Positions 44,894 through 55,890 of a stretch of 64,000 nt of DNA are shown piece after piece; position 1 is the first letter of the stretch; the number at the start of each line of letters is the position of its first letter. The notes beneath the pieces were generated by a model. That model was not told where the DNA came from. It searched no databases and saw nothing but the letters and a program-made list of their open reading frames with translations. The stretch is from Kushneria pakistanensis (GTDB lineage: Bacteria > Pseudomonadota > Gammaproteobacteria > Pseudomonadales > Halomonadaceae). Location of the stretch: positions 746,025 to 810,024 of the forward strand of contig NZ_BMZM01000002.1 in the NCBI RefSeq assembly GCF_014652795.1, given 5' to 3'. The translations under genes were made by a program, and so were the position numbers.

Positions 44894-45252
44894 ACCAAAT
44901 ATCCTTTTTATTGGCGTCTTCCCGCGAAGACGACAACTCGGTTGAGCGGATGTTATTTATGTTGTGTGACCTGGTATTCATGCATGGGAAAAAATCGATC
45001 CATCTTGATTGATGGCGATTGTGGTATACGGATGTGGCTTATGGTTGTCTACCCGCGACATGAAAGAGTGTCACGGCGACCTGATGGGTCAATGACAGAC
45101 AGAAAGTGGGGATGAAAGGTATGCGCGTGTCGCTGACAGACAAGCCCTGCGTGAGATGCGTCACCAGAATGCCAAAATGAAAGGGTGTCGGACCGTGTCG
45201 TCAACACGGATCGGCGAGCGAATAGCTGTGGCACTGCCAGGCAGAGAACATT
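44894..45252. promoter_or_regulatory. gbcA/gbcB divergent control region
   Basis: 359 nt with both promoters. Contains an inverted repeat CGTCTTC-CCGC-GAAGACG (44915-44932) in the gbcA leader, TGTC-N7-GACA at 45046-45060, and TGTCACGGCG at 45069-45078 shared with the dipeptidase promoter. These are candidate GbdR operators; none is proven. Confidence 0.5.
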
Positions 45253-46359
45253 ATGACAATGAACTTTTTCAATCCGGTTACAACCCAGACCTGGACCAAC
45301 GGCCGCCACGAGGTGCGATGCGTCAAGATCATCCAGGAGACCTGGGATGTACGCACCTTCTGCTTCATGGCCGAGCAGCCCGTAATGTTCTTTTTCAAGC
45401 CCGGTCAGTTCGTGACCCTTGAACTGGAGATTGAGGGTGAGCAGGTCATGCGCTCCTATACCATCTCCAGTTCGCCATCGATTCCCTACAGCTTTTCGAT
45501 CACCGTCAAGCAGGTGCCCGGCGGCAAGGTCTCCAACTGGCTGCATGCCAACATGAACGTGGGCGACAAGATTGCCGTCCATGGCCCGGTGGGCAATTTC
45601 AACTCGATCGACTTCCCGGCCGACAAGGTGCTGCTGTTGTCCGGTGGCGTGGGTATCACGCCGCTGATGTCCATGACGCGCTGGTTTTTCGATACCAACG
45701 CCAACGTGGATGTCGAGTTCATCCACAGCGCCCGCGCACCGCGCGACGTGATCTATCACCGCGAACTCGTGCACATGTTCTCGCGTATCCCTGAGTTCAA
45801 GCTGCATATCGTGTGTGAAAAGAAAGAGGACATCGGCGAGGCGTGGGCCGGTTACCGGGGCTTTCTGACCCAGCCCATGCTCGAGCTCATGGCACCTGAC
45901 TTCCTGGAGCGCGAGATCTTCTGTTGTGGCCCGGTGCCCTACATGAACGCGATCAAGGCAATCCTGCGCGAAAACAACTACGACATGGATCACTACCATG
46001 AAGAGTCGTTTGGCGCGACGCCGGCCGACGTCAAGGAGGATGCCCTGGAGCTGGCCGAAATGGCCGAGGAAGCCGCCGAAAACGTCGACGAGGCCGATCT
46101 GGTCACCGTCGAGTTTGCTGCCTCCGGCAAGAGTGTCCAGGTACAACCCGGCGAGACGGTACACAGTGCGGCGGCCCAGCTGGGGCTGCATATTCCCAAG
46201 GCCTGCGGCATGGGCATCTGTGGTACCTGCCGGGTCGAGCTCAAGTCAGGTGAGGTCGATATGGATCATAACGGCGGGATTACGGATGAGGATATCGAGG
46301 AAGGGTACATCCTGTCGTGCTGCAGTCGCGTCAAGGGTGATCTGGTGGTGGACTTCTAG
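45253..46359 (+). CDS. gbcB: Glycine betaine monooxygenase, reductase subunit
   Basis: Ferredoxin-NAD(P)H reductase of 368 residues supplying electrons to GbcA. N-terminal FAD domain with FKPGQFVTLELEIEGEQVMR and SYTISSSPS, NAD domain with LLSGGVGITPLMSMTRWF and EREIFCCGPVPYMNAI, and a C-terminal plant-type [2Fe-2S] domain with ACGMGICGTCRVELKSGEVD and a last Cys in ILSCCSRV. Domain order FMN/FAD-NAD-2Fe2S is that of GbcB and related oxygenase reductases. Ends just before a strong bidirectional terminator. Confidence 0.94.
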   Translation: MTMNFFNPVTTQTWTNGRHEVRCVKIIQETWDVRTFCFMAEQPVMFFFKPGQFVTLELEIEGEQVMRSYTISSSPSIPYSFSITVKQVPGGKVSNWLHANMNVGDKIAVHGPVGNFNSIDFPADKVLLLSGGVGITPLMSMTRWFFDTNANVDVEFIHSARAPRDVIYHRELVHMFSRIPEFKLHIVCEKKEDIGEAWAGYRGFLTQPMLELMAPDFLEREIFCCGPVPYMNAIKAILRENNYDMDHYHEESFGATPADVKEDALELAEMAEEAAENVDEADLVTVEFAASGKSVQVQPGETVHSAAAQLGLHIPKACGMGICGTCRVELKSGEVDMDHNGGITDEDIEEGYILSCCSRVKGDLVVDF

Positions 46360-46444
46360 GCCGCCGCAATGATGGATGGCGACAACGTCGCCATCCGGTC
46401 TGCATGTCCTGTATGACAAGGGCCACCATAAAAAATGGCCATTA

Positions 46445-46481
46445 AAAAAACGCTCATGGGCAATGACCATGAGCGTTTTTT
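46445..46481. terminator. Bidirectional terminator between gbcB and fdhA
   Basis: AAAAAACGCTCATGG, 7-nt loop, CCATGAGCGTTTTTT: perfect 15-bp stem with T6 on both strands. Confidence 0.93.
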
Positions 46482-46522
46482 GTCGTGTCCTTCAGGCCAT
46501 TACACGCCTGTCAGACGCGTTT

Positions 46523-47710
46523 TCAGGCAACGCCCAGCATGCCGTGCGGGTCGAGGACAAACTTGCTGGCCACGCCCTTGTCGAACTGCTCGTAGCCCTG
46601 GGGCGCGTCTTCCAGCGAAATCACCTGAGCGTTGACGATCTCGGCGATGTTGAGACGACCGTGCAGAATGGCCTGCATCAGCTGGCGGTTGTACTGCACC
46701 ACCGGGGTCTGGCCGGTATGGAAGGAAAGCCCCTTGGCCCAACCCTTGCCAAAGCGCAGGCTGAGGCTGCCGGTCTGCGCCGCTTTTTCCGCAGCACCCG
46801 GGTCTTCGGTTACGTAAAGCCCCGGAATACCGATGGCGCCACCTTCACGGGTGATGTCCATCATCTGGTTGAGCACCACCGCCGGCTGCTCCTTGCCACT
46901 GTGTCCCACTGCCTCGAAACCGACGGCGTCGATGGCGCTGTCCACGCTCGGCTCGCCGACCACGGCGGCAATCATCTCGCCCAGACGGTCGTGGTTGTTC
47001 AGATCGATCGGCTCAAAGCCCATCTTGCGCGCATGCTCCAGACGGTCCCTGTTGAAGTCACCGATCATGACCACCGCGGCCCCCAGAAGACGGGCCGACG
47101 CTGCCGCTGCCAGACCCACCGGGCCTGCACCGGCAACATACACGGTCGAGCCTGCGCCCACGCCTGCCTTGAGTGCACCGTGGAAACCGGTCGGCAGGAT
47201 GTCGCTCAACATGGTCAGGTCGCGAATCTGGTTCATCGCCTGATCGCGGTCCGGGAACTTGAGCAGGTTGAAGTCGGCGTAGGGCACCATGACGTAACGG
47301 GCCTGTCCACCGACCCAGCCACCCATGTCGACGTAGCCATAGGCACCGCCGGCACGGTCATCATTGACGTGCAGGCACAGGCCGGTGTGGCCTTCCTTGC
47401 AGGTGCGGCAGCGGCCACAGGCCACGTTGAAGGGCACGGAGACGATATCGCCGATGTTGAGAAACTCGACGTCACTGCCCTTCTCGATGACTTCGCCGGT
47501 GATCTCGTGACCCAGCACCATGCCCTGGGGCGCCGTGGTACGACCACGCACCATATGCTGGTCAGAGCCGCAGATATTGGTGGATACCACCTTCAGGATG
47601 ACCCCGTGATCAATGGGTTTGCCGTTGGGCGTTTCCATTTTCGGGTAGGCAATGTCCTGTACTTCAACCTTGCCGCCACCGATGTAAACCACGCCGCGAT
47701 TGTCTGACAT
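46523..47710 (-). CDS. fdhA: Glutathione-independent formaldehyde dehydrogenase
   Basis: Zinc-dependent, NAD-linked medium-chain dehydrogenase of 395 residues that oxidises the formaldehyde released during betaine demethylation. Catalytic zinc region NICGSDQHMVRG and GHEITGEVIEKG; structural zinc loop CGRCRTCKEGHTGLC; nucleotide-binding VYVAGAGPVGLAAAASARLL. It matches the Pseudomonas FdhA (PA5421) type, which does not need glutathione. AGGAGG eight bases before the ATG at 47710 fixes the start. Divergent from glyA. Confidence 0.93.
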   Translation of the reverse strand: MSDNRGVVYIGGGKVEVQDIAYPKMETPNGKPIDHGVILKVVSTNICGSDQHMVRGRTTAPQGMVLGHEITGEVIEKGSDVEFLNIGDIVSVPFNVACGRCRTCKEGHTGLCLHVNDDRAGGAYGYVDMGGWVGGQARYVMVPYADFNLLKFPDRDQAMNQIRDLTMLSDILPTGFHGALKAGVGAGSTVYVAGAGPVGLAAAASARLLGAAVVMIGDFNRDRLEHARKMGFEPIDLNNHDRLGEMIAAVVGEPSVDSAIDAVGFEAVGHSGKEQPAVVLNQMMDITREGGAIGIPGLYVTEDPGAAEKAAQTGSLSLRFGKGWAKGLSFHTGQTPVVQYNRQLMQAILHGRLNIAEIVNAQVISLEDAPQGYEQFDKGVASKFVLDPHGMLGVA

Positions 47711-48073
47711 GCTGGAACCTCCTGGTGCCATCCGTGTATTGAAAATACCAGGCCAGCGCGGCGCGCTCTCTGCACCATGATGGTGCGCAAAACGCCCGGG
47801 ACGGAACCTGGAGCACTAGAGTGGAACAGGGGCGAGGGGGAGAGTTATCCGTGGGCGACGTCATAAGGTGGCTGGGCGACGTCGTTATCCAATGGTCGTA
47901 TGACTGTCGCCCAGGGACAGGCATGTCGCAAATACACCAGGCAGTGACGTCGGCAAGCATTTCGGGGTGGGGGAGCAGCGATACCATCGCAACATGATAG
48001 CGTGCGATATGAACACTCGGCGCTGCATTCGATTCATTCCAGATAACAAATGATTTGATGATAAGGAGGCGTG
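47711..48073. promoter_or_regulatory. fdhA/glyA divergent control region
   Basis: 363 nt with two promoters. TGTCGC occurs twice 19 nt apart near 47905-47930, a spacing compatible with an AraC-family operator; no firmer motif is visible. Confidence 0.4.
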
Positions 48074-49405
<1,332 letters not shown>

Positions 49406-49453
49406 ATCACGGCCGACAGCAGGCTCCGTCGGAGCCGTTAAAGGAGAGAGTCA

Positions 49454-50704
49454 ATGCAACGTTATTCCGGCTTCGGACTGGTCAAACATGCGTTCGGTCA
49501 TCACGAGAACTGGGAGCGCCAGTGGCGCAACCCCGAGCCCAAGAAGCGTTACGACGTCATTATTGTTGGCGGCGGCGGTCACGGGCTGGCGACAGCCTAC
49601 TACCTGGCCAAGGAGTTCGGCATCAAGAATGTCGCCGTGGTCGAAAAGGGCTGGCTGGGCGGTGGCAATACCGCACGTAACACGACCATCGTGCGTTCCA
49701 ACTACCTGTGGGACGAGGCAGGGCGCCTTTACAACCACTCGCTGGATCTGTGGAAGAACCTGTCGCAGGACCTGAACTACAACGTGATGTTTTCCCAGCG
49801 TGGCGTGCTCAATCTGGGCCACACCCTGCAGGACATGCGTGACATTCAGCGCCGCGTCAACGCCAACCGCCTCAACGGTATCGACAGTGAGGTGGTCACG
49901 CCGCAGCAGATCAAGGAGATCGAACCCGAAATCGATATCTCCAACCGGGCGCGCTATCCGATCATGGGCGCCTCCTGGCAGAAAAGCGCCGGTGTGGCAC
50001 GCCATGACGCAGTCGCCTGGGGCTTTGCCCGCGGCGCTGATGCCCTCGGCGTGGACCTTTTGCAAAACACCGAAGTGACCGGCTTCAAGATTCGCGACGG
50101 CAAGGTGCTCGGCGTTCACACCAACCGCGGTGATATCGAAGCCCATACCGTGGGCTGTGTCGCGGCGGGTAACTCCGGCGTTCTGGCGAAGATGGCCGGC
50201 ATCAAGCTGCCGCTGGAGTCTCATCCGCTGCAGGCGCTGGTATCCGAGCCGCTCAAGCCGATTCTCAACACCGTCACCATGTCCAACCACGTTCATGGCT
50301 ACGTGAGCCAGTCCGACAAGGGCGATCTGGTCATCGGTGCCGGCATCGACGGCTATCTGGGTTACGGTCAGCGCGGCAGCTACCCCACCATCGAGCATAC
50401 CCTGCAGGCCATCGTCGAGATGTTCCCGATGTTCTCAAGGGTGCGCATGAACCGTCAGTGGGGCGGCATCGTGGACACCTGCCCCGATGCCTGTCCGATC
50501 CTGTCAAAGACGAAGGTCAAGGGACTTTATTTCAATTGCGGCTGGGGCACCGGCGGCTTCAAGGCCACCCCCGGTTCAGGACATGTGTTTGCTGCCAGTC
50601 TGGCAAAAGGTGAAATGCATCCTATCGCGGCACCCTTTTCCATCGACCGTTTCCACACCGGTGCCCTGATCGATGAGCACGGCGCTGCTGGCGTGGCGCA
50701 CTGA
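49454..50704 (+). CDS. soxB: Sarcosine oxidase beta subunit
   Basis: FAD/FMN-binding subunit (416 residues) of heterotetrameric sarcosine oxidase, the site of sarcosine oxidation. FAD motif [20 protein letters not shown] near residue 36, [39 protein letters not shown], and the C-terminal [25 protein letters not shown] precedes the ATG. Followed by soxD after 12 nt. Product is glycine with formaldehyde passed to folate bound in SoxA. Confidence 0.95.
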   Translation: MQRYSGFGLVKHAFGHHENWERQWRNPEPKKRYDVIIVGGGGHGLATAYYLAKEFGIKNVAVVEKGWLGGGNTARNTTIVRSNYLWDEAGRLYNHSLDLWKNLSQDLNYNVMFSQRGVLNLGHTLQDMRDIQRRVNANRLNGIDSEVVTPQQIKEIEPEIDISNRARYPIMGASWQKSAGVARHDAVAWGFARGADALGVDLLQNTEVTGFKIRDGKVLGVHTNRGDIEAHTVGCVAAGNSGVLAKMAGIKLPLESHPLQALVSEPLKPILNTVTMSNHVHGYVSQSDKGDLVIGAGIDGYLGYGQRGSYPTIEHTLQAIVEMFPMFSRVRMNRQWGGIVDTCPDACPILSKTKVKGLYFNCGWGTGGFKATPGSGHVFAASLAKGEMHPIAAPFSIDRFHTGALIDEHGAAGVAH

Positions 50705-50716
50705 GGAGAGCCCATC

Positions 50717-51106
50717 ATGTTTTATATCTTTTGCCCCTACTGCAAGGAGCACCGCGAGGAAGAGGAGTTTCATCCCCGCGGTCAGGCCCATCTCATGCGT
50801 CCTGCCGACCCGGACAACTGCGACGACGAAGAATGGGGCGACTACCTGTTTTTCCGGGATAACCCGCGTGGCATTCACCACGAGATGTGGGTGCACTCGG
50901 TCGGCTGTCGCAAGTTTTTCAACATCACCCGCAACACGGTGACCTACGAGATTCTTGAGACCTATCCGATGGGCGAGCAGCCGACCATTACGGCTGACGA
51001 TCCCTCCGTTCGTCATGAGCAGGGTGTTCAAACGGCCGATGGCGGCTGGCAGACCGTCGGCGCGCAACCCGAAAGCCAGGCGCTCAACGAGGAGGCCTCG
51101 TCATGA
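50717..51106 (+). CDS. soxD: Sarcosine oxidase delta subunit
   Basis: Small zinc subunit of 129 residues, longer than usual (about 90-100) by an acidic C-terminal tail. Zinc ligands expected at C6, C9, H60 and C64 (FYIFCPYCKEHREEEEFHP and WVHSVGCRKFF). Overlaps soxA by 4 nt (ATGA). Confidence 0.93.
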   Translation: MFYIFCPYCKEHREEEEFHPRGQAHLMRPADPDNCDDEEWGDYLFFRDNPRGIHHEMWVHSVGCRKFFNITRNTVTYEILETYPMGEQPTITADDPSVRHEQGVQTADGGWQTVGAQPESQALNEEASS

Positions 51107-54100
51107 CCCAGACCAATCGTATTGCGGCAGGCGGGCGTATCGATCGTTCGCACGGCCTTGAGTTCACCTTCAATGGTCAGCGCTATCAGGGCTATGCCGG
51201 CGACACGCTGGCCTCGGCGCTGCTGGCCAACGGCGTGGATATCGTCAACCGCAGTTTCAAGTACTCGCGTGCCCGCGGCATCGTCGCCGCCGGTGCCGAA
51301 GAGCCCAATGCCGTGGTGCAGCTGGGTGCCCGGGAAAATACCCAGGTCCCCAACGTGCGTGCCACGCAGCAGGGGCTCTATGACGGTCTGGTCGCGCGCA
51401 GCACCAACGGCTGGCCCAACGTTCAGCGTGACGTGATGAGCTGGGTCGGCAGGCTGGGCGGCAACTTCATGCCGCCGGGCTTTTACTACAAGACCTTCAT
51501 GTCACCGGCCTCGATGTGGATGACCTACGAGAAGTACATCCGCATGGGCGCAGGTCTTGGGCGTGCCCCGACCGAATCCGACCCGGATATCTACGACCAC
51601 ATGCATCACCACTGTGACGTGCTGGTCATCGGTGCCGGCCCGGCGGGCCTTGCCGCAGCATTGAGTGCTGCCCGTGGCGGTGCACGCGTCATGCTGTGTG
51701 ATGAGCAGGAAGAGATGGGCGGCTCACTGCTGGACAGCCGCGACACGCTGGATGGCGTATCAAGCGTGCGCTGGGTCGAGCAGACGCTCAACGAGCTGGC
51801 CGCCATGGAGACCGTGACGCTGCTGCCGCGCACGACCGCCAACGGCTATCACGATCACAACTTTGTCACCCTGCACGAGCGGCGTACCGAGCACCTGGCC
51901 GATACCGCCAGTGATGCAGGCTTCCCCGGACAGGCACGTGCCCGCCTGCACCGCGTCCGCGCCACACGCGTGGTGCTGGCCACCGGCACCCATGAGCGTC
52001 CGCTGGTCTATGCCAACAACGACCTGCCCGGCAACATGGTCGCCGGCGCCGTGTCGACCTATATCCGCCGTTACGCGGTGATGCCCGGCAACAACCTGGT
52101 CATCACCACGACCAATGACCACGCCTATCGTGCCGCGCTGGACTGGCAGGAAGCCGGGCGCAAGGTGGTGGCCATCGTGGATGCGCGTCCCAGCCCGGAC
52201 GGTGATCTGGTCCGCCAGGCCCGTGACAGCGGCATTCGCGTCATCACCGGCAGCGCCGTGATCGAGGCGCGTGGCAATCAGCGTGTTACCGGTGCCCGCG
52301 TATCGGCCATTGATATCAACCATTTCGTGATTACCGGGCGCATCGAGGATCTGGAGTGCGACACGATCGCAAGCTCCGGTGGTTACAGCCCGGTGGTTCA
52401 CCTGTCCTCGCACACCGGCACGCGTCCGCAGTGGCATGAAGACCTGCTGGGCTTTGTGCCCGGTGAGGTCAAGGGCATGATCCCGGCAGGCGGCGTGGCA
52501 GGCCACTATGCGCTGGGCGAGACGCTCTCCGACGGCGCCCGTGCCGGGCGTCAGGCGGCCATCGACAGCGGTCTTGAAAATGTCGCAGAGATCAAGCTGC
52601 CGGAGACCAGGGCGCGCCGCGACGGCCCGGCCTGTGCGCTTTATCAGGTGCCGCACGAAAAGAGTGCCCTGCGCGCACCCAAGCAGTTTGTCGATCTGCA
52701 AAACGATGTCACGGCCTCGGCCATTGAGCTGGCCACCCGTGAAGGCTTTGAGTCCATCGAGCACGTCAAGCGCTACACCGCGCTGGGCTTTGGTACCGAT
52801 CAGGGCAAGCTGGGCAACATCAACGGCATGGCCATTGCCGCACGCTGTCTGGGCCGCTCCATCCCTGAAGTGGGCACCACGGTGTTTCGCCCCAACTACA
52901 CGCCGATCACCTTCGGTGCGATCGTCGGTCGTCACTGCGACGAGCTGTTTGATCCCAAGCGCTATACCGCCCTGCATCAGTGGCACGTCGAGCATGGCGC
53001 CGAGTTCGAGGACGTGGGCCTGTGGAAGCGCCCCTGGTACTTCCCGCGCAACGTCAACGGCAAGAAGGAAAGCATGCACGACGCCGTGGCGCGCGAGTGT
53101 CTCGCCGTGCGCGAACGTGTGGGCATTCTGGATGCCTCGACGCTGGGCAAGATCGACATTCAGGGCCCGGATGCCCGTGAGTTTCTGGGGCGTGTCTACA
53201 CCAACAAGTGGGCCAAGCTGGAGCCGGGTCGCGTCCGTTACGGACTGATGTGCAAGGACGATGGCATGCTGATGGACGATGGCACCACCAGCTGTCTGGG
53301 CGACAACCACTTCCTGATGACCACCACTACCGGTGGTGCCGCGGCGGTCCTTGAGTGGCTGGAACTGTGGCATCAGACCGAGTGGCCGGAGCTGCAGGTC
53401 TATTTCAACTCGGTCACCGACCACTGGGCCACCATGACCGTGACCGGACCCGACGCGCGCAAGCTGATGTCGGAAGTTACCGACATTGATCTTGATCGCG
53501 AGAAGTTCAAGTTCATGGACTGGAAGGAAGGCAACGTGGCCGGGGTACCGGCGCGCGTGTTCCGGATCTCGTTTACCGGCGAGCTGGCCTATGAGATCAA
53601 CGTCCAGGCCAACTACGCCATGCAGGTCTGGGAAACCCTGTTCGAGCACGGCAAGAAGTATGACCTGACACCCTACGGTACCGAGACCATGCACGTGCTG
53701 CGTGCCGAGAAGGGTCTGATCATCGTGGGGCAGGATACCGATGGTTCGGTCACGCCCGAGGATCTGGGCATGCAGTGGGCGGTCGGTTACGACAAGCCGT
53801 TTGCCTGGATCGGCAAGCGTTCCCTGACGCGCCCGGACACCATGCGGGGTGATCGCAAGCAGCTGGTCGGGCTCAAGCCGAGGGATCCGAATGTGGTACT
53901 GGAGGAGGGCGCGCAGATCGTGCTCGATCCCAATGAGTCGATTCCCATGAGCATGGTGGGCCATGTGACCTCAAGCTATTACAGCCCGACGCTGGAAGGC
54001 AGCTTTGCGCTGGCCGTGCTGAAAAACGGCCGCGAGCGGATGGGCGAGACCGTCTATCTGCCCATGTCCGATGGCAGGACACATGAGGCTGAAGTCGTCA

Positions 54101-54144
54101 GCACCGTCTTTATCGACCCCAAGGGAGAGCGCCAGAATGTCTGA
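51103..54144 (+). CDS. soxA: Sarcosine oxidase alpha subunit
   Basis: Large subunit of 1013 residues. An N-terminal [2Fe-2S]-ferredoxin-like fold without the cysteine cluster (GQRYQGYAGDTLASALLANG), an NAD-binding domain (CDVLVIGAGPAGLAAALSAA, VVLATGTHERPLVYANNDLP), then a C-terminal folate-binding GcvT-like domain (VGILDASTLGKIDIQGPDAR, SFTGELAYEINVQANYAMQV). The enzyme transfers the one-carbon unit to tetrahydrofolate as methylene-THF. Overlaps soxD by 4 nt and soxG by 8 nt, so translation is coupled across the operon. Confidence 0.95.
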   Translation: MTQTNRIAAGGRIDRSHGLEFTFNGQRYQGYAGDTLASALLANGVDIVNRSFKYSRARGIVAAGAEEPNAVVQLGARENTQVPNVRATQQGLYDGLVARSTNGWPNVQRDVMSWVGRLGGNFMPPGFYYKTFMSPASMWMTYEKYIRMGAGLGRAPTESDPDIYDHMHHHCDVLVIGAGPAGLAAALSAARGGARVMLCDEQEEMGGSLLDSRDTLDGVSSVRWVEQTLNELAAMETVTLLPRTTANGYHDHNFVTLHERRTEHLADTASDAGFPGQARARLHRVRATRVVLATGTHERPLVYANNDLPGNMVAGAVSTYIRRYAVMPGNNLVITTTNDHAYRAALDWQEAGRKVVAIVDARPSPDGDLVRQARDSGIRVITGSAVIEARGNQRVTGARVSAIDINHFVITGRIEDLECDTIASSGGYSPVVHLSSHTGTRPQWHEDLLGFVPGEVKGMIPAGGVAGHYALGETLSDGARAGRQAAIDSGLENVAEIKLPETRARRDGPACALYQVPHEKSALRAPKQFVDLQNDVTASAIELATREGFESIEHVKRYTALGFGTDQGKLGNINGMAIAARCLGRSIPEVGTTVFRPNYTPITFGAIVGRHCDELFDPKRYTALHQWHVEHGAEFEDVGLWKRPWYFPRNVNGKKESMHDAVARECLAVRERVGILDASTLGKIDIQGPDAREFLGRVYTNKWAKLEPGRVRYGLMCKDDGMLMDDGTTSCLGDNHFLMTTTTGGAAAVLEWLELWHQTEWPELQVYFNSVTDHWATMTVTGPDARKLMSEVTDIDLDREKFKFMDWKEGNVAGVPARVFRISFTGELAYEINVQANYAMQVWETLFEHGKKYDLTPYGTETMHVLRAEKGLIIVGQDTDGSVTPEDLGMQWAVGYDKPFAWIGKRSLTRPDTMRGDRKQLVGLKPRDPNVVLEEGAQIVLDPNESIPMSMVGHVTSSYYSPTLEGSFALAVLKNGRERMGETVYLPMSDGRTHEAEVVSTVFIDPKGERQNV

Positions 54145-54772
54145 CGTTAAAGAGTTCGAGACCCGTCCGGCCGACACCTCAAGGGCAGAGTCACCGCTGA
54201 CATGGTCGCTGCATGAGCAGAAATCGCTGCCCCATGCGTCCAACCCGGGCATCATCCTGAGCGAGAAGCCCTTTCTGGGCCATCTGGTCGTGCGCGGTGG
54301 TGCCATCGTGCTCGACGAGGCGGTGCGCGAGGTAATGGACATGGCCCTGCCGGCGAAGCCGCACGCGCTGGTCAGCGATGACAGCGGCGAGCGCACGATT
54401 CAGTGGCTCTCGCCCGATGAGTGGCTGATTATCGTGCCCGGCGGTGAGGAGTTTGCGCTGGAACAGAAGCTGCGCCAGTCGCTGGGGCAGTCCCATTTCA
54501 GCATCGTCAACGTCAGCGGCGGCCAGACGGTATTGTCGCTCAAGGGCAAGTGGGCACGTGAGGTGCTCATGAAGTCGATTTCCTACGACGTGCATCCGCA
54601 GGCGTTTCCGGTCGGCAAGGGGGTTTCCACGGTCTTTGCCAAGGCCACGGTGATTCTGCGTCGCGCCGAGGAAGATGGCTGGGAGCTGGTCATCCGCCGC
54701 AGCTTCGCCGACTACTGCTACCGCTGGTTGCTGGACGCCTCAAGCGAGTATGGCGTCAGCGTCACACGCTAG
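54137..54772 (+). CDS. soxG: Sarcosine oxidase gamma subunit
   Basis: Folate-domain-like subunit of 211 residues: GERTIQWLSPDEWLIIVPGG, HFSIVNVSGGQTVLSLKGKW, and RSFADYCYRWLLDAS near the end. Start at 54137 inside the end of soxA; GAGAGCGCC provides the ribosome site. Last gene of the sox operon, followed by a terminator 8 nt later. Confidence 0.93.
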   Translation: MSDVKEFETRPADTSRAESPLTWSLHEQKSLPHASNPGIILSEKPFLGHLVVRGGAIVLDEAVREVMDMALPAKPHALVSDDSGERTIQWLSPDEWLIIVPGGEEFALEQKLRQSLGQSHFSIVNVSGGQTVLSLKGKWAREVLMKSISYDVHPQAFPVGKGVSTVFAKATVILRRAEEDGWELVIRRSFADYCYRWLLDASSEYGVSVTR

Positions 54773-54780
54773 ACCCTGAA

Positions 54781-54812
54781 GGGCCGAAGGCATACGCCTT
54801 CGGCCCTTTTTT
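54781..54812 (+). terminator. Terminator after the sox operon
   Basis: GGGCCGAAGGC, loop ATAC, GCCTTCGGCCC, then TTTTTT: perfect 11-bp stem. purU therefore has its own promoter or relies on readthrough. Confidence 0.93.
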
Positions 54813-54843
54813 ATGGGCTACAAGACATAACAAGAGAAACGCC

Positions 54844-55710
54844 ATGACCCGAACCGCCGATACCTGGATCCTTGCGGCGCAGTGCCCCAGCATTCTGGGC
54901 ACCGTGGATGTCGTCACACGCTTTCTCAAGGAGCAGCGCTGCTACATCACCGAACTCAACTCCTTTGATGATCGGTTGAATGAGCGCTTTTTCATTCGCG
55001 CCGAGTTTCGCCCGCTGGAAAGCGACTTCAGCAGTGAGGCCTTTGAAAGAGACTTTGGCACGCGGGCGCTGGATTTCGACATGTCCTTTGAGCTGACGCC
55101 GCCCAACAAGCGCACCAGGGCCGTCATCATGGTGTCAAAGGCCGATCACTGTCTGAACGATCTGCTCTATCGCTACCGCACCCATCAGCTGCCGCTGGAG
55201 ATCTGTGCGGTTGTCTCCAACCATCCCGATCTGGAGCCGCTGGCCCAGTGGCACGGTCTGCCCTGGCACCATCTGCCGGTTACGCCGGAGACCCGGGAGC
55301 AGCAGGAACGCCAGATTCTCGACATCATTGAGCAGACCGATGCCGAACTGGTGATTCTGGCGCGCTACATGCAGGTGCTCTCGGCGCGCATGTGTGATGT
55401 GCTGGCCGGGCGGGCCATCAATATTCACCATTCCCTGCTGCCGGGCTTCAAGGGCGCCAAACCCTACCACCAGGCCTATGAGAAGGGCGTGAAGCTGGTC
55501 GGCGCCACGGCGCACTACATCAACAATGATCTTGATGAAGGCCCTATCATCGCTCAGGGGGTGGAGCCGGTGGATCATGCCCATTATCCGGAAGACCTGG
55601 TGGCCAAGGGGCGCGATATCGAGTGCCTGACACTGGCGCGTGCCATCGGTTATCACCTCGAGCGCCGCGTCTTTCTCTACTCGGGTCGCACGGTGGTCCT
55701 CGGCCACTGA
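54844..55710 (+). CDS. purU: Formyltetrahydrofolate deformylase
   Basis: Protein of 288 residues: N-terminal ACT domain (WILAAQCPSILGTVDVVTRF) and C-terminal formyltransferase-fold domain with ICAVVSNHPDLEPLAQWHGL, INIHHSLLPGFKGAKPYHQA (catalytic Asn-His) and NNDLDEGPIIAQGVE (catalytic Asp). It hydrolyses 10-formyl-THF to formate and THF, recycling the folate loaded by sarcosine oxidase. A purU copy next to sox genes (PA5420) is standard in betaine-degrading pseudomonads. Confidence 0.95.
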   Translation: MTRTADTWILAAQCPSILGTVDVVTRFLKEQRCYITELNSFDDRLNERFFIRAEFRPLESDFSSEAFERDFGTRALDFDMSFELTPPNKRTRAVIMVSKADHCLNDLLYRYRTHQLPLEICAVVSNHPDLEPLAQWHGLPWHHLPVTPETREQQERQILDIIEQTDAELVILARYMQVLSARMCDVLAGRAINIHHSLLPGFKGAKPYHQAYEKGVKLVGATAHYINNDLDEGPIIAQGVEPVDHAHYPEDLVAKGRDIECLTLARAIGYHLERRVFLYSGRTVVLGH

Positions 55711-55890
55711 GTCTTTTCGGAGCGGACTGTGCGCTGTCGCGGTTCGCTTTTGAATCCTGATCAGGCTGTCGATGCCCGCCGGACGTCATGTCCTTTTCAT
55801 CGCTTCTGCCCGCGCGATATCAACACGATGTACCGGCTCGAATCCGGACCGTTGTGGCAGGCCTTTCGGAAGCTGCGGTTATTTCATCTC

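Noticed and set aside
51760-53964. A 734-codon open frame on the minus strand opposite soxA
   Set aside because: Same type of shadow; soxA is fully accounted for by family motifs and its overlaps with soxD and soxG.
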